From positions 1 through 13,308 of the forward strand of contig JAAOXW010000034.1 of assembly GCA_018221005.1 (NCBI GenBank): a stretch of DNA of 13,308 nucleotides, in the 5' to 3' direction. A program made the translations under genes and the position numbers. This document shows, piece by piece, positions 12,572-13,308 of this stretch. The notes beneath the pieces are model-generated. The model saw only the letters and a program-made list of their open reading frames with translations, was not told where the DNA came from and ran no database searches. This stretch comes from Candidatus Altarchaeota archaeon. Its GTDB lineage: Archaea > SpSt-1190. The number at the start of each line of letters is the position of its first letter. The stretch's first letter is position 1.

Positions 12572-13308
12572 ATGGTCTCTTCAATAAACCCGGGCACATG
12601 CATTAAGTGCAAGGGAAGACTTTGGTGTAGACTCACAAGGTGCCCTGTATATGACCGAGCAAGAAGTTTAAGGAAAATTAAATTCAAAAAAAATGTAGAA
12701 GCCCCCACTCAACCCTTTTACATGATTTCCTGGAAAAATTATCCACGCGTTGCAGTGGGGCCACATCTTTCAGTTAACAGTAAGGGGATTGAAAAATCTA
12801 TGAAAATTTCAATGGACGACTTTTTAGTAAACATGTCGTCCCAAGTCAGACCTTTTGAAGTGAAAAGTATTCGAACGTCTGAAGAGGCAGCCTTGAGTAT
12901 TAATCCAATTTTTGTGAATGCGGAATTAAAATCTGCTATAAACGTAAATGAATTTGATTTGGGGCAAGTACCAACAGTCTCAGCAAGAAAAATAACACTT
13001 GAAGATACACCAAAGATTCCGGGAAAGGTTTTTGAAATAGTTGACAGTTATGATCTCAAAGCAAGCTTTGCAGTTAATTCACTTGAAGATAACTTTGGCT
13101 TTGATTACGCAGTACAGGCACTCAGCACAGGAAATCTTGGGGTGAAAAGTGAACGAAAAATGGTTCCAACTAGGTGGGCAATCACCGCTGTGGATTCCAT
13201 CATTGCCAAAGGGCTATTTGAAAAAGTCAAAACCTTTGAGGAGGTTAGAGACTTTGAAATCTATGAATTAGTACACTGGGACAATCATTTTGTAATTCTC
13301 ATAGTGCC
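12572..13308 (+). CDS. nreA: Archaeal Nre (DUF650/DUF651) DNA-repair-associated protein, N-terminal part
   Basis: This is the first 245 residues of an Nre protein; the gene leaves the right edge (the family is usually about 400 residues). Near the N-terminus is the family's four-cysteine zinc finger: C10, C13, C19 and C24 (CIKCKGRLWCRLTRCPVYDR). Then come the domain's conserved blocks SWKNYPRVAVGPHLS, KMVPTRWAITAVDSIIAK and the LVHWDNHFVILI strand at the window end. NreA in haloarchaea is linked to repair of DNA damage and carries a C-terminal PCNA-interacting motif; that end is not visible here. The start is ATG at 12572, and no other in-frame ATG precedes the zinc finger. It is divergent from tfs, with about 130 bases of shared promoter region containing a 16-base palindrome. 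Confidence 0.93.
   Translation, partial: MVSSINPGTCIKCKGRLWCRLTRCPVYDRARSLRKIKFKKNVEAPTQPFYMISWKNYPRVAVGPHLSVNSKGIEKSMKISMDDFLVNMSSQVRPFEVKSIRTSEEAALSINPIFVNAELKSAINVNEFDLGQVPTVSARKITLEDTPKIPGKVFEIVDSYDLKASFAVNSLEDNFGFDYAVQALSTGNLGVKSERKMVPTRWAITAVDSIIAKGLFEKVKTFEEVRDFEIYELVHWDNHFVILIV

Overview
This is an archaeal chromosome fragment, moderately AT-rich and densely packed. Domain-level evidence is strong: it carries a transcription factor B (TFB), transcription factor S (TFS), ribosomal protein eL40, an archaeal-type Nre repair protein, a Tsr3 rRNA-modifying enzyme, an archaeal/eukaryotic-type GlcNAc-1-P transferase, and TATA-like boxes in front of many genes. Several start codons have a TATA-like box centred about 25 bases upstream, as expected for leaderless transcripts. 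TFB and the GlcNAc-1-P transferase instead have clear Shine-Dalgarno sites. I cannot place the lineage from this window. The gene mix would fit a DPANN or deep euryarchaeal genome, but that is a guess.

Bases 1-2685 (minus strand) read TFB, a small SWIM zinc-finger protein, MoaD, MoaE, a short NuoC/EchD-like 30-kDa subunit, and the N-terminal part of a group 4 [NiFe] hydrogenase large subunit that runs off the left edge. This couples molybdopterin synthase to an energy-converting hydrogenase, a pairing that suggests a formate-hydrogenlyase-like system nearby. Divergent from TFB, at 2842-3744 on the plus strand, is an unrecognised 300-residue protein. It meets a UbiA-like membrane protein tail to tail.

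Bases 3739-5799 (minus strand) form a tight cluster: 3-hexulose-6-phosphate synthase, Tsr3, eL40 and the UbiA-like protein. The junctions are TGA/ATG abutment, a 31-base gap and a 4-base ATGA overlap. Upstream on the same strand is a membrane-anchored family 2 glycosyltransferase (5840-6964).

Bases 7010-11068 (minus strand) are the most unusual region. A 630-residue protein with the metal ligands of the endonuclease IV/xylose isomerase-like TIM barrel, a roughly 240-residue insertion and a Gly-rich tail is followed by two tandem, diverged copies of a nucleotidyltransferase plus HEPN-like helical protein. The three genes are joined by a 4-base gap and a 1-base overlap, so they are very probably one operon. 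I know of no described function for this set, and it is the best candidate for a new system.

Bases 11135-13308 hold the GlcNAc-1-P transferase (plus), TFS (minus, tail to tail with a 6-base overlap), and the start of a Nre protein (plus) that runs off the right edge. I found no tRNA, rRNA, CRISPR array, insertion sequence or gene-free stretch longer than 300 bases.
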